Shown piece after piece: positions 1 through 6,927 of a stretch of 9,777 nucleotides of DNA. How positions within the stretch are numbered: position 1 is the stretch's first letter; each line of letters starts with the position of its first letter. The position numbers were made by a program, and so were the translations under genes. The notes beneath the pieces were generated by a model that saw nothing but the letters and a program-made list of their open reading frames with translations, did not search any database and was not told the DNA's origin. Source of the stretch: Gemmatimonadaceae bacterium (lineage in GTDB: Bacteria; Gemmatimonadota; Gemmatimonadetes; Gemmatimonadales; Gemmatimonadaceae). Location of the stretch: the NCBI GenBank assembly GCA_013816695.1, contig JACDDZ010000051.1, positions 1-9,777 on the forward strand. The letters are read 5' to 3'.

Positions 1-336
1 AGCGCCGCGCGGGCGCTTCGCGCCTGTTTTTTCCCGGATGCCGTCGAGGCGGCTATTCATCTCCTCAGCGACAATGACTGGCGCGTGCGTGCTGCTGCCG
101 CCCGCGCGGTGGGAGCTCTCAACGCTGAAAATGCGATCCCCATGCTCAGCGCCGCGTTACGTGACGAAACCTGGTGGGTCCGGTTCCGGGCTGCGCTCGC
201 ACTCGCCGAGCTGGGCGAGGACGGACTGAAGGCGCTTGGAGACGCGACGCAATCCGATGATCCGTATTCCCGCGACATGGCAAACCTTGTCTGCAGACTC
301 CCTGAGGGTACCCGCCTCGAACTCACCTCTGCATGA
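1..336 (+). CDS. HEAT-repeat protein, C-terminal part (5' end outside window)
   Basis: The frame is open from base 1 to the TGA at 334-336, so 111 residues of the C-terminus are visible and the start lies upstream. The sequence is made of amphipathic helical pairs typical of HEAT repeats: one repeat around residues 13-41 (a DNDWRVRAAAARAVGAL block) and another around residues 45-71 (DETWWVRFRAALALAELG). A short acidic tail helix and a non-repetitive end follow. HEAT repeats are protein-binding scaffolds without catalytic activity. No enzymatic motif or membrane segment is visible in this fragment. Its stop overlaps the start of the following glycosyltransferase gene (ATGA), so the two are very probably translationally coupled. 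I infer a scaffold or partner for the polysaccharide synthase. The upstream part could hold a membrane anchor, which cannot be seen here. Confidence 0.85.
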   Translation, partial: SAARALRACFFPDAVEAAIHLLSDNDWRVRAAAARAVGALNAENAIPMLSAALRDETWWVRFRAALALAELGEDGLKALGDATQSDDPYSRDMANLVCRLPEGTRLELTSA

Positions 337-1781
337 TGGATCATTCACAAATACGGGAGCTAGTGGCGGCAACACTTCTGTTTCTGGACAAGGCGATCCT
401 GGTTTATCTCGTTTTCCTGAACTCGTTTTATGCGCTCCTGTTGTTGCTCTCGATTCCGGAGTTGCGCGAACACTTTCGCATTGCGGGGGACGAGAATCTG
501 CGGCTCCTCCGCGGCACGGATGTGGTTCCGCCAATCTCGGTGCTTGTCCCCGCCTTCAATGAAGAGGCCACCATAGTCGCCAGCGTACTGTCCTTTCTTT
601 CGCTGGAGTATCCGCGCCACGAGGTGATCGTGGTCAATGACGGATCAACTGATGGAACGATGGAAACGTTGATCAGCGCATACGAATTGTACGAAGCTCC
701 GCCGGCGTATTCCACCGAAGTACAGACGGCGCAGGTCTACGCCTACTACCGGTCCAAGGTCCACTCCAGGCTCGCCTGCCTGAACAAGGCCAACGGGGGG
801 AAGGGCGACAGCCTGAACGCCGCGCTTAACGCGGCGCGCTTTCCTTACGTACTGGCTGTAGACGCGGATACTCTCGTTGAACGCGACGCGCTGCTTCGCC
901 TCGCGAGACCATTCCTGCTTGGGAAAGCCGTTGCCGCCGTGGGCGGAACGATACGCGTAGCAAACGCATCCCAAATCGATCATGGGCAGGTCACGCATCC
1001 ACGAGTGGACACACGCTGGCTCCCCGGAGTGCAGACTGTGGAATATCTCCGGGCCTTTCTTTTTGGGCGGCTGGGCTGGAACCGACTGGGGGGAAGCCTG
1101 ATAATCTCGGGCGCATTCGGCCTCTTCAGGCATGACCACCTGCAGGCAGTGGGGGGTTATAACACAGGTAGCGTAACCGAGGACATGGATCTCGTAGTGC
1201 GGCTCCACAAGTACTTGCGTGCGGAAAAGCTTCCCGACCAGTTTCATTTCATTCCAGACCCGGTCGCGTGGACAGAAGTCCCGACAAGCATAAAGGTTCT
1301 CTTCCGACAGAGAGAACGCTGGCATCGGGGGCTTATCGCCACACTACTGCAACACAAGGGAATGATGTTTAACCCTCGGTATGGCCGGGCGGGACTGATC
1401 GCCTATCCGGCATTCTTTTTCGGCGAAATGCTGGCGCCCGCGGTGGAAGTAATCGGTTATATCGCCGTCCTCCTCGGTCTCTTGTTCAATCTGGTCGACA
1501 CGGAATTCGCCATTCTGTTTGCCATCGTGGCCATTGGATACGGACTCCTCCTGTCGCTATGGGCTGTGGCGCTCGACGAGCTCAGCTTTCGCCGGTACTC
1601 CCATGCAGGCGACTTCATGCGTCTTCTCTGGTTTGCCCTCGTTGAATCGTTCGGATACCGGCAGCTTACAGTCGGGTTTCGGGTCGTGTCATTCTGGAAA
1701 TACATTGTTGGCGACAAGCAGTGGGGCTCCCAGGAACGGGAAGGATTTGAGACCGAAGTCGTTCGGCCGCCGGACGAATAG
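333..1781 (+). CDS. Membrane family 2 glycosyltransferase, processive polysaccharide synthase type
   Basis: This 482-aa protein has the full motif set of a processive GT2 (GT-A) enzyme of the PgaC/cellulose-synthase/YaiP type. It has an N-terminal membrane helix (about residues 12-40), then PAFNEE (73-78) and NDGSTDGT (102-109). These are followed by NGGKGDSLN (154-162), the metal-binding DAD (177-179), the acceptor-side TED (282-284) and QRERW, the QxxRW motif (326-330). Two or three further membrane helices lie at about 355-388, 391-414 and possibly 428-447. Such enzymes use cytoplasmic nucleotide sugars to extend a beta-linked glycan and often pass it through the inner membrane. The sugar and linkage cannot be read from the sequence. 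The ATG at 333 overlaps the HEAT gene stop; a second ATG at 336 is equally possible. The gene leads a polysaccharide cluster with a YaiO barrel, as yaiP neighbours yaiO in E. coli. Confidence 0.95.
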   Translation: MMDHSQIRELVAATLLFLDKAILVYLVFLNSFYALLLLLSIPELREHFRIAGDENLRLLRGTDVVPPISVLVPAFNEEATIVASVLSFLSLEYPRHEVIVVNDGSTDGTMETLISAYELYEAPPAYSTEVQTAQVYAYYRSKVHSRLACLNKANGGKGDSLNAALNAARFPYVLAVDADTLVERDALLRLARPFLLGKAVAAVGGTIRVANASQIDHGQVTHPRVDTRWLPGVQTVEYLRAFLFGRLGWNRLGGSLIISGAFGLFRHDHLQAVGGYNTGSVTEDMDLVVRLHKYLRAEKLPDQFHFIPDPVAWTEVPTSIKVLFRQRERWHRGLIATLLQHKGMMFNPRYGRAGLIAYPAFFFGEMLAPAVEVIGYIAVLLGLLFNLVDTEFAILFAIVAIGYGLLLSLWAVALDELSFRRYSHAGDFMRLLWFALVESFGYRQLTVGFRVVSFWKYIVGDKQWGSQEREGFETEVVRPPDE

Positions 1782-1829
1782 ATTTCAGCGTCTGCTTTCA
1801 GTCGCTTGCGTCGCCAGCTAGCATTAGGG

Positions 1830-2651
1830 ATGCTGGGAAATCGTCGTTTATACGCTGGGCTGTACCTCTGGATTGGTCTTGCTGCGTCGGTGATCGCAGC
1901 TCCACGGCTGTCGGCGCAGGTGCCAAGCGTACAGGGAAGCGCAGCCCGGGACAGTGGCTCCCTTGTCGTGGACTACGGTTACACGACCTTTCGTGGAGAC
2001 ATCGATCCGTGGAGACTCGCCTCTCTGTCGCTGTCTCGCCGCACTGATCGCGGGTCGATTATCGGGCGCCTGAACTTTGCAAACCGCTTTTCAACGTCCG
2101 GCGTGCAGGTTGAAATGGACGCATACCCGCGGCTGTCCCGCAACACCTACGCATACCTCAATGCCGGCTACAGTGCTGCGGACATTTTCCCCACCTGGCG
2201 CGCCGGCGGCGAGCTGTATGGTAATTTCCCGAGGGGGTTGGAAGCTTCGCTCGGATTCCGACACCTTCGGTTTGGAGGTCCCCCTGTCACTTTGTTCACT
2301 GGAACAGTCGCGCGGTACATCGGCAACTACTGGATATCCGCCCGGCCATTTGTTCGCTTCAAGGATTCCGGGACATCATTGTCGGCGGGCCTGACTGCGC
2401 GACGCTACTTCGCCGACGGCGATCACTATGTTGGCGCAACCGTCAGTTATGGCAGCAGTCCCTCCGACCGGGTTACTCCCGACGCCGTCGAGCGTACGAA
2501 TTCGTTCTCCGCAGGGATTCACGGATCATCCGGCATCTCTCACCGTACTCTCCTGACGTGGTCTGCCTTTCGCGATCGAGAGGAACTCGATGCGGGACGA
2601 ATCAGGAATAGCCTGGGCGTGACGGCCGGATTCCGGTTCCTCTTCCAGTAA
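1830..2651 (+). CDS. YaiO-family outer membrane beta-barrel protein
   Basis: From the ATG at 1830 this encodes 273 aa; an in-frame TTG at 1806 would add 8 residues. I prefer 1830 because it gives a normal signal peptide (basic GNRR, hydrophobic stretch, cleavage near LSA|Q), but neither start has a well-spaced Shine-Dalgarno site. The mature protein is almost entirely short alternating beta strands rich in aromatic residues and Gly, as in an outer-membrane barrel of about 12 strands. The opening (VVDYGYTTFRG...PW followed by a SLSLSRR-like strand) is the pattern I associate with the YaiO family. YaiO proteins are outer-membrane proteins repeatedly found beside GT2 enzymes. Here it sits 48 bp behind one, so I infer a role in passage or anchoring of the glycan at the outer membrane. 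There is no N-terminal TPR region, unlike many family members. Function is not established. Confidence 0.85.
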   Translation: MLGNRRLYAGLYLWIGLAASVIAAPRLSAQVPSVQGSAARDSGSLVVDYGYTTFRGDIDPWRLASLSLSRRTDRGSIIGRLNFANRFSTSGVQVEMDAYPRLSRNTYAYLNAGYSAADIFPTWRAGGELYGNFPRGLEASLGFRHLRFGGPPVTLFTGTVARYIGNYWISARPFVRFKDSGTSLSAGLTARRYFADGDHYVGATVSYGSSPSDRVTPDAVERTNSFSAGIHGSSGISHRTLLTWSAFRDREELDAGRIRNSLGVTAGFRFLFQ

Positions 2652-2691
2652 CTCGTAACCGGGCGGTATCGGCCCCTCGGTTCGCCGCCAA

Positions 2692-5139
2692 ATGAGTAGA
2701 GACAACTTTCGCGCGTCGGTTGCGAACTTCACGCGCATCAGCCTGGCATTTTTTCCGGCGCTTCTCCTGCTTCGGGCGTACGAATTTCTGCTCGTGCGCG
2801 CGGCGCACGTTATGCCCCACGGCGTCGGCGGAATTGTCTTCCGCGGAATTCGCAGCGATTTCCTTTTGACGCTATGGACTGCTGCGCTGCTCGCGGTTCC
2901 TGTAATCGCGCTCGCGCAACGGCACCCGCGCGCGGGACGTTGGCTGCACCGCCTGATTCTCGTGCTCGCGCTGCTCGCAGGGACTTTTCTGGTCCAGTAT
3001 TTCGCGATAACCTTCGTCCCGCTTGGTGCCGATCTGTTTGGCTATAGCTGGAGTGACATTCGGGAAACCTCGATGGCTTCCCATGGCGTTGGGTTTCTTA
3101 CGCTGCTGCCACCCCTGCTCCTGGGCGCAGCGCTATGGTATCTGACCATCCTCGCCGCGCGGATTGAAATTTCGAACTCCGGTGTAATCGTCTTTTTTTC
3201 CGCATTGGCGGTGGCTGTCGTGTTCGGGGGAAAGCTTTCTCTCAAGCTGAATGATTTCAGATCGGAGGCCGATTACTTCCTCGCGGAGAACAAGCTCGTT
3301 TATTTCGGAGGCAGGTCCGCCGCGTACGTTCGTGCCCAAAGGTCATCGGCATCGGGCCCGGGGCTCTCTGGTTTTCCGCTGCTCCGTCCAGCGGTTTATG
3401 ACGACGTGCTTGGCCCGTTCATGAACTCGACCGCTCAGAAACCCAATCTTGTATTCGTAATAGTCGAGGGTCTCGGACGTGATTTCGTTGGTGACGGTGC
3501 TTATTACGGGGGATTCACGCCGTTCATTGATTCGCTAGCGAAGCAGAGTCTGTATTGGGAAAATTTCCTCAGCACGACCGGAAGGACCTTTGGTGTACTT
3601 CCGTCTCTCTTCGGATCTCTGCCCTATGCCGGGAACGGTTTCATGGATCTCGGGTCGCGAATGCCCAGCCATCTGAGTCTCGTGAGTCTCTTAAAGAAAA
3701 ACGCCTACACGACTACTTTCTTCACCGGAACAAATGGACAGTTTGAGTTCATAGACGGATTCATGGAAAGGCAGGGTATCAGTGAATTCGTGGACGAGGC
3801 CAGGTTCGGCCCGCGGATCGAAAGGCAGCCTGCCAGCTCGGGTGGCGCGAGCTGGGGGTATGGCGACCGTGACCTGTTCCGGCGGTCATTCGAGGTCATG
3901 GGCAAGGAGAGCGCAGGGCCCCGCCTCGACATTTACATGACTATCACCACCCACGAACCATTCATCCCCCCACAAGCGACCGAATATCGGATGGAGTTCG
4001 AGCGCAGGCTGGCAGCGCTTCCGATTGAAGCAGGCCGGCGCGAGGAATTCCGGAAGTATGCCGGTATTTTCTCGACGCTGCTCTACACAGACGATGCCCT
4101 GCGGTATTTCTTCACCGAATACGCGAAGCGCGCCGACTTTGCGCGTACGATATTCTTCATTACCGGGGATCATCGTCTGATACCCATTCCCCCACATTCC
4201 CGGATCGACCGGTTCCACGTGCCCTTTCTCATATTCTCTCCATTGCTGAAAGAGCCGCGCCGATTTTCCTCGGTCTCATCCCATCTCGATGTGACCCCAA
4301 CCGTGCTTGCGTTTCTGCGCAATAACTACGACGTCGAATTGCCGGACAGCGTTCACTGGCTCGGGACAGGAATAGACACCGCCACACTCTTTCGAAACGT
4401 GCATCGCCTTGCACTCATGCCGAACAAGAACCAATTGGATGGGTATGTTGATGGAGTGAATTTTCTCTCCGGGGACCAGCTCTTCCAGCTTGACGGGCAC
4501 TTCAATCTTCGCGAATTGAACGATGCACCAGCGCGTGAGCGACTGCGTGGAGAGCTGGAACGCTTTAAAGGAGTAAGTCGCTTCGTGATGAGCGGAGAGC
4601 ACCTGTACCCTCCGCGGGCCGCCCACTCGGTTCCGCCCGAGGCGGCTGCCGATGACTCGGTGTTCCGGGCAATGGGGCTGGACCGGAAAACTCCGGATGA
4701 GTCGTTCGAGGTTGCCCGGCAGGCGGCGATCCGAGGGCAATATGAGATTGCACGGTCTATCGCACGGAAACTGCTGGGCAACTCGCCGAGCTTTTACGAT
4801 GCGCGCGCGCTGCTCGGGCGAACGTTTTCCTGGGAACGGAGGTTTGACGAGGGCCGTCCCATATTGACGGATCTGGTTCGCCGGGCGCCGGAGTATATTG
4901 ATGGCCACGTGGCACTGATCGATCTCGAGATTTTCTCGGAACATGGTGAGGAAGCTCTTGGGCTTTGCAATGCGGCGCTGGCCATATTCCCGCAAAACGC
5001 CGAGCTTCTGCTTCGTAAAGCGCGAGCGCTCGAGATTCTTGGAAAAAAAAGCGCGGCGCTTATGGTGCTTGATACCTTGCAACGCATTGTCCCGGGCAGT
5101 TCCGAAGCCCTTCAGGTCCGCATACGACTGACGAAATAG
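2692..5139 (+). CDS. LTA synthase/OpgB-like sulfatase-fold transferase with C-terminal TPR domain
   Basis: An 815-aa protein in three parts. Residues 1-180 hold about five membrane helices. Residues 250-545 form a periplasmic alkaline-phosphatase-superfamily domain of LtaS/MdoB type, with metal ligand E259 in VFVIVEGLG, the probable catalytic T299 in TTGRTFGVLPSL, H421 in TTHEPF, D493-H494 in FFITGDHR, and the closing SSHLDVTPTVL element. Residues about 670-815 form TPR-like helix pairs (one around ARALLGRTFSWERRFDE). LtaS and OpgB move glycerol-phosphate from phosphatidylglycerol onto a teichoic acid or periplasmic glucan. By analogy this enzyme probably adds phosphoglycerol to the glycan made by the operon; phosphoethanolamine transfer or hydrolysis is possible. 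Classical LtaS is about 650 aa, so the extra length is the TPR tail. The ATG at 2692 lacks a clear ribosome site. It lies 40 bp after the YaiO gene and 23 bp before the GH16 gene. Confidence 0.92.
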   Translation: MSRDNFRASVANFTRISLAFFPALLLLRAYEFLLVRAAHVMPHGVGGIVFRGIRSDFLLTLWTAALLAVPVIALAQRHPRAGRWLHRLILVLALLAGTFLVQYFAITFVPLGADLFGYSWSDIRETSMASHGVGFLTLLPPLLLGAALWYLTILAARIEISNSGVIVFFSALAVAVVFGGKLSLKLNDFRSEADYFLAENKLVYFGGRSAAYVRAQRSSASGPGLSGFPLLRPAVYDDVLGPFMNSTAQKPNLVFVIVEGLGRDFVGDGAYYGGFTPFIDSLAKQSLYWENFLSTTGRTFGVLPSLFGSLPYAGNGFMDLGSRMPSHLSLVSLLKKNAYTTTFFTGTNGQFEFIDGFMERQGISEFVDEARFGPRIERQPASSGGASWGYGDRDLFRRSFEVMGKESAGPRLDIYMTITTHEPFIPPQATEYRMEFERRLAALPIEAGRREEFRKYAGIFSTLLYTDDALRYFFTEYAKRADFARTIFFITGDHRLIPIPPHSRIDRFHVPFLIFSPLLKEPRRFSSVSSHLDVTPTVLAFLRNNYDVELPDSVHWLGTGIDTATLFRNVHRLALMPNKNQLDGYVDGVNFLSGDQLFQLDGHFNLRELNDAPARERLRGELERFKGVSRFVMSGEHLYPPRAAHSVPPEAAADDSVFRAMGLDRKTPDESFEVARQAAIRGQYEIARSIARKLLGNSPSFYDARALLGRTFSWERRFDEGRPILTDLVRRAPEYIDGHVALIDLEIFSEHGEEALGLCNAALAIFPQNAELLLRKARALEILGKKSAALMVLDTLQRIVPGSSEALQVRIRLTK

Positions 5140-5162
5140 CTCCCACACCCGGTATCTCAGAC

Positions 5163-6224
5163 TTGAAGTACGCCAGCATGATCGTGTGCACGCTCCTCGG
5201 ATTCTCCGGCAGCAGCACAACCCACGCTCAGTCAGTTGAAGCCCCCAGTGTGATTATTGTTGGCTTTTCAACTCCGGGCGGCACGCTCCATCCCGGCGAT
5301 TCTGCGGTATCGCGCATTACGCTTCGCAATACGGGTAACGCATCTGAACGCGTATGGGTGGGCTACAGCGTAGCCGATCCGGATGGGCAATGGTTCGATG
5401 TCCCCTCGCGCGCCGTTACACTGGGGCCGCACCAGGAGTCGATCGAGACAGGAATCTGGATCGTTCCGACAAGCCCACTCCCGGAGCCGGGCGCATACCG
5501 GGTCGTGATGGCGGTCTGGAGCTCAAGGCCGGAAGATGGTAACGGGCGGCGACTTGCCAGCAAAGAAGGACGCACCGCATTCACCGTCGCGTGGAAAGAA
5601 TCGCTGGCGAATGCGCCGCGTGGAGTGTGGCATGCCCCAGGGCACCGTGTGGGTCGAGGCCGAATGCGGGCGGACCATGTGCTTTCCAACAGAAACGGCT
5701 TCATCCTGCGATTGCCAGCCACAAGCTGCGACGGCGCCGAGGTGCGAACACGTGAGCTCTATCAGTACGGGGAATACGCTGCGCGCATGAAAACACCAGA
5801 CGCTCCAGGATCACTCTCGGCGCTGTTTCTTTATGAAAGCGCTGGCGACGAAAGTGATGAGATCGACATCGAGATTTACAATGATGGCAGCCGGAGAGCG
5901 TTGCTCACTGCCTGGATGGACGGGAAAACCACCCAAAGCAAGAATGTGCTCCTGGGATTCGACCCCGCTACGGGCTACCATGACTATGTCATACGCTGGT
6001 CGAAGAAAGATCTGGTATTCCTCGCCGATGGAGTTTCCCTTGCCCGTTGGACAAAAGGTTATCCGCGCCGGCCGATGCGAGTAATTGCGAACGTCTGGTG
6101 GCCGAAATGGCTTCCCTGCGTCGAATCGCCTGCAACTCGTGAATTGTCTATAGAATGGATAAGACTTTCGCCTGCTCGGGAGCCCCCGGGTACGACCGGC
6201 GCCGCGAAGAACTTGATTTTTTGA
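5163..6224 (+). CDS. Secreted GH16-family glycoside hydrolase with N-terminal beta-sandwich domain
   Basis: 353 aa from a TTG at 5163; an in-frame ATG at 5178 would shorten the signal peptide by 5 residues. The TTG start gives a better basic N-terminus (MKYAS), a hydrophobic core and a cleavage site near THA|QS, but no strong Shine-Dalgarno site supports either. Residues about 25-145 look like an Ig-like/CARDB-like beta-sandwich (RITLRNTGN; a GAYRVVMAVW strand). Residues about 150-337 resemble a compact GH16 jelly roll. The diagnostic EIDIE motif is at 233-237, with E233 as expected nucleophile, D235 as assistant and E237 as acid/base. The typical later GYHDYVIRWS...FLADG strands are also present. 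GH16 enzymes cleave beta-1,3 or beta-1,4 bonds in beta-glucans and galactans. As last gene of the cluster it most likely trims or releases the product, as BcsZ does in cellulose operons. Substrate is unknown. Confidence 0.9.
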   Translation: MKYASMIVCTLLGFSGSSTTHAQSVEAPSVIIVGFSTPGGTLHPGDSAVSRITLRNTGNASERVWVGYSVADPDGQWFDVPSRAVTLGPHQESIETGIWIVPTSPLPEPGAYRVVMAVWSSRPEDGNGRRLASKEGRTAFTVAWKESLANAPRGVWHAPGHRVGRGRMRADHVLSNRNGFILRLPATSCDGAEVRTRELYQYGEYAARMKTPDAPGSLSALFLYESAGDESDEIDIEIYNDGSRRALLTAWMDGKTTQSKNVLLGFDPATGYHDYVIRWSKKDLVFLADGVSLARWTKGYPRRPMRVIANVWWPKWLPCVESPATRELSIEWIRLSPAREPPGTTGAAKNLIF

Positions 6225-6238
6225 CCCAACTAAATTGA

Positions 6239-6258
6239 GGGAGGCCCGAGGGGCTCCC
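6239..6258 (+). terminator. GC-rich hairpin after the polysaccharide operon
   Basis: A short imperfect inverted repeat: GGGAG pairs with CTCCC, then a G-G mismatch, then two further C-G pairs closing a 4-base loop. It begins 14 bp after the GH16 stop codon and before the next gene's ribosome site, where an operon-end terminator would be expected. There is no following T-run, so it is not a classical intrinsic terminator. It could slow polymerase or protect the mRNA 3' end, or be chance in GC-rich DNA. Confidence 0.3.
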
Positions 6259-6302
6259 AGGTCTTAGATTAGCGCAGAATAGATCCCGCATCCGGAGCGA
6301 CA

Positions 6303-6494
6303 GTGATCGACGACAAAAAGCTCGCAGCACTGGCAAGAAAGAATGCGGCGAAGGCCGCGAACTCGCAGGGAAAAAAAGGGTTCGGAAAAAGATACGATGT
6401 AACTCGTGCCGATCTTCCGACCGATGAAGCAGCGCTCAAGGCTCTCGATGAGCAGGAGCGGTTTTTCAAGGAAATGAAAAAGCGCGAGTTCTAG
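6303..6494 (+). CDS. Small lysine-rich hypothetical protein (63 aa)
   Basis: A GTG start at 6303 is preceded by GGAG at 6294-6297, a well-spaced Shine-Dalgarno site and clearer than for most genes in this window. The product is soluble and charged. It has a basic N-terminal half (KKLAALARKNAAKAA, then a GKKGFGKRYDV segment), a short middle with DLPTDE, and a helical C-terminus (ALKALDEQERFFKEMKKREF). No signal peptide, membrane helix, cysteine motif or known catalytic motif is seen. The composition suggests two helices around a glycine/lysine linker, which would fit a nucleic-acid- or protein-binding small protein, but that is a guess. It lies 78 bp after the GH16 gene, behind a weak hairpin, so it may have its own promoter. 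Its 3' end is 1 bp from that of the convergent minus-strand gene. Confidence 0.65.
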   Translation: MIDDKKLAALARKNAAKAANSQGKKGFGKRYDVTRADLPTDEAALKALDEQERFFKEMKKREF

Positions 6495-6495
6495 T

Positions 6496-6900
6496 TCAAC
6501 GCGGTCCGGAGCGGACGACGCGCTTCGCGCCGCTCAACAATTTTAGCAACTCCTGAATCGACACGCGCTCCCAACCTTCCGGGACCGGCATGAGCCTGCG
6601 CTTTTCGCCGCTGTGATTTTCAAAGCACAGCCACCCGTCCTTGAACTCGGGGCTGATCGATGCACGGGGACCCAACAGCGACAACCGGCGGTCAGGCGTG
6701 CGTATGCGACGCTCCGGGCCCGAATAGGACGAACCCCCCGCGCCAGCGACTGCGCGTCGATCTGCGTTCCGTCGTTCCGCCGAGATCGGCAGCACTAGCC
6801 AGACGTCCCATTTTCGGCCCTTTTGATCAACAAATTCGCGGTGACTCACGGCCCCCTCCAAGGTTCTGCGAACCATGGGTAAAAGCAATTGATTTGCCAC
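6496..6900 (-). CDS. Hypothetical protein with paired ERR/DRR motifs (134 aa)
   Basis: Read from a GTG at 6900 (minus strand) with a GAGGTG about 13 bases upstream, which is a rather long spacing; an internal ATG at 6876 would remove eight residues. The stop TGA is at 6498-6496. The protein has an N-terminal beta-rich part (SHREFVDQKGRKWDVWLVLP) and an arginine-rich middle with two related elements: ERRNADRR at 42-49 and PERRIRTPDRR at 62-72. The C-terminal part (DGWLCFENHSGEKRRLMPVP followed by a GWERVSIQELLKLL helix) is well ordered in appearance. No signal peptide or membrane segment is seen. I do not recognise an enzymatic family. ERR...DRR elements occur as linkers in some bacterial cytoplasmic regulators, but that is only a resemblance. 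The balanced composition and the fit between flanking genes argue that it is real. Confidence 0.7.
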   Translation of the reverse strand: MANQLLLPMVRRTLEGAVSHREFVDQKGRKWDVWLVLPISAERRNADRRAVAGAGGSSYSGPERRIRTPDRRLSLLGPRASISPEFKDGWLCFENHSGEKRRLMPVPEGWERVSIQELLKLLSGAKRVVRSGPR

Positions 6901-6927
6901 GGCTTTAATCGTGCACCTCTTGATTTT

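Noticed and set aside
645..1325. 226-codon open frame on the minus strand
   Set aside because: It lies fully antisense to the GT2 catalytic domain, which carries all expected motifs; the product has no recognisable features.
4276..5220. 314-codon open frame on the minus strand
   Set aside because: It lies antisense to the end of the LtaS-like gene and start of the GH16 gene, both with clear family motifs. Its product is rich in Arg, Cys and Ser without domain structure, as expected for a shadow frame in GC-rich DNA.
6515..6535. GC-rich inverted repeat (CGCG-CTT-CGCG) near the end of the minus-strand gene
   Set aside because: It lies inside coding sequence, is very short and has no T-run on either side; chance is likely in such GC-rich DNA.
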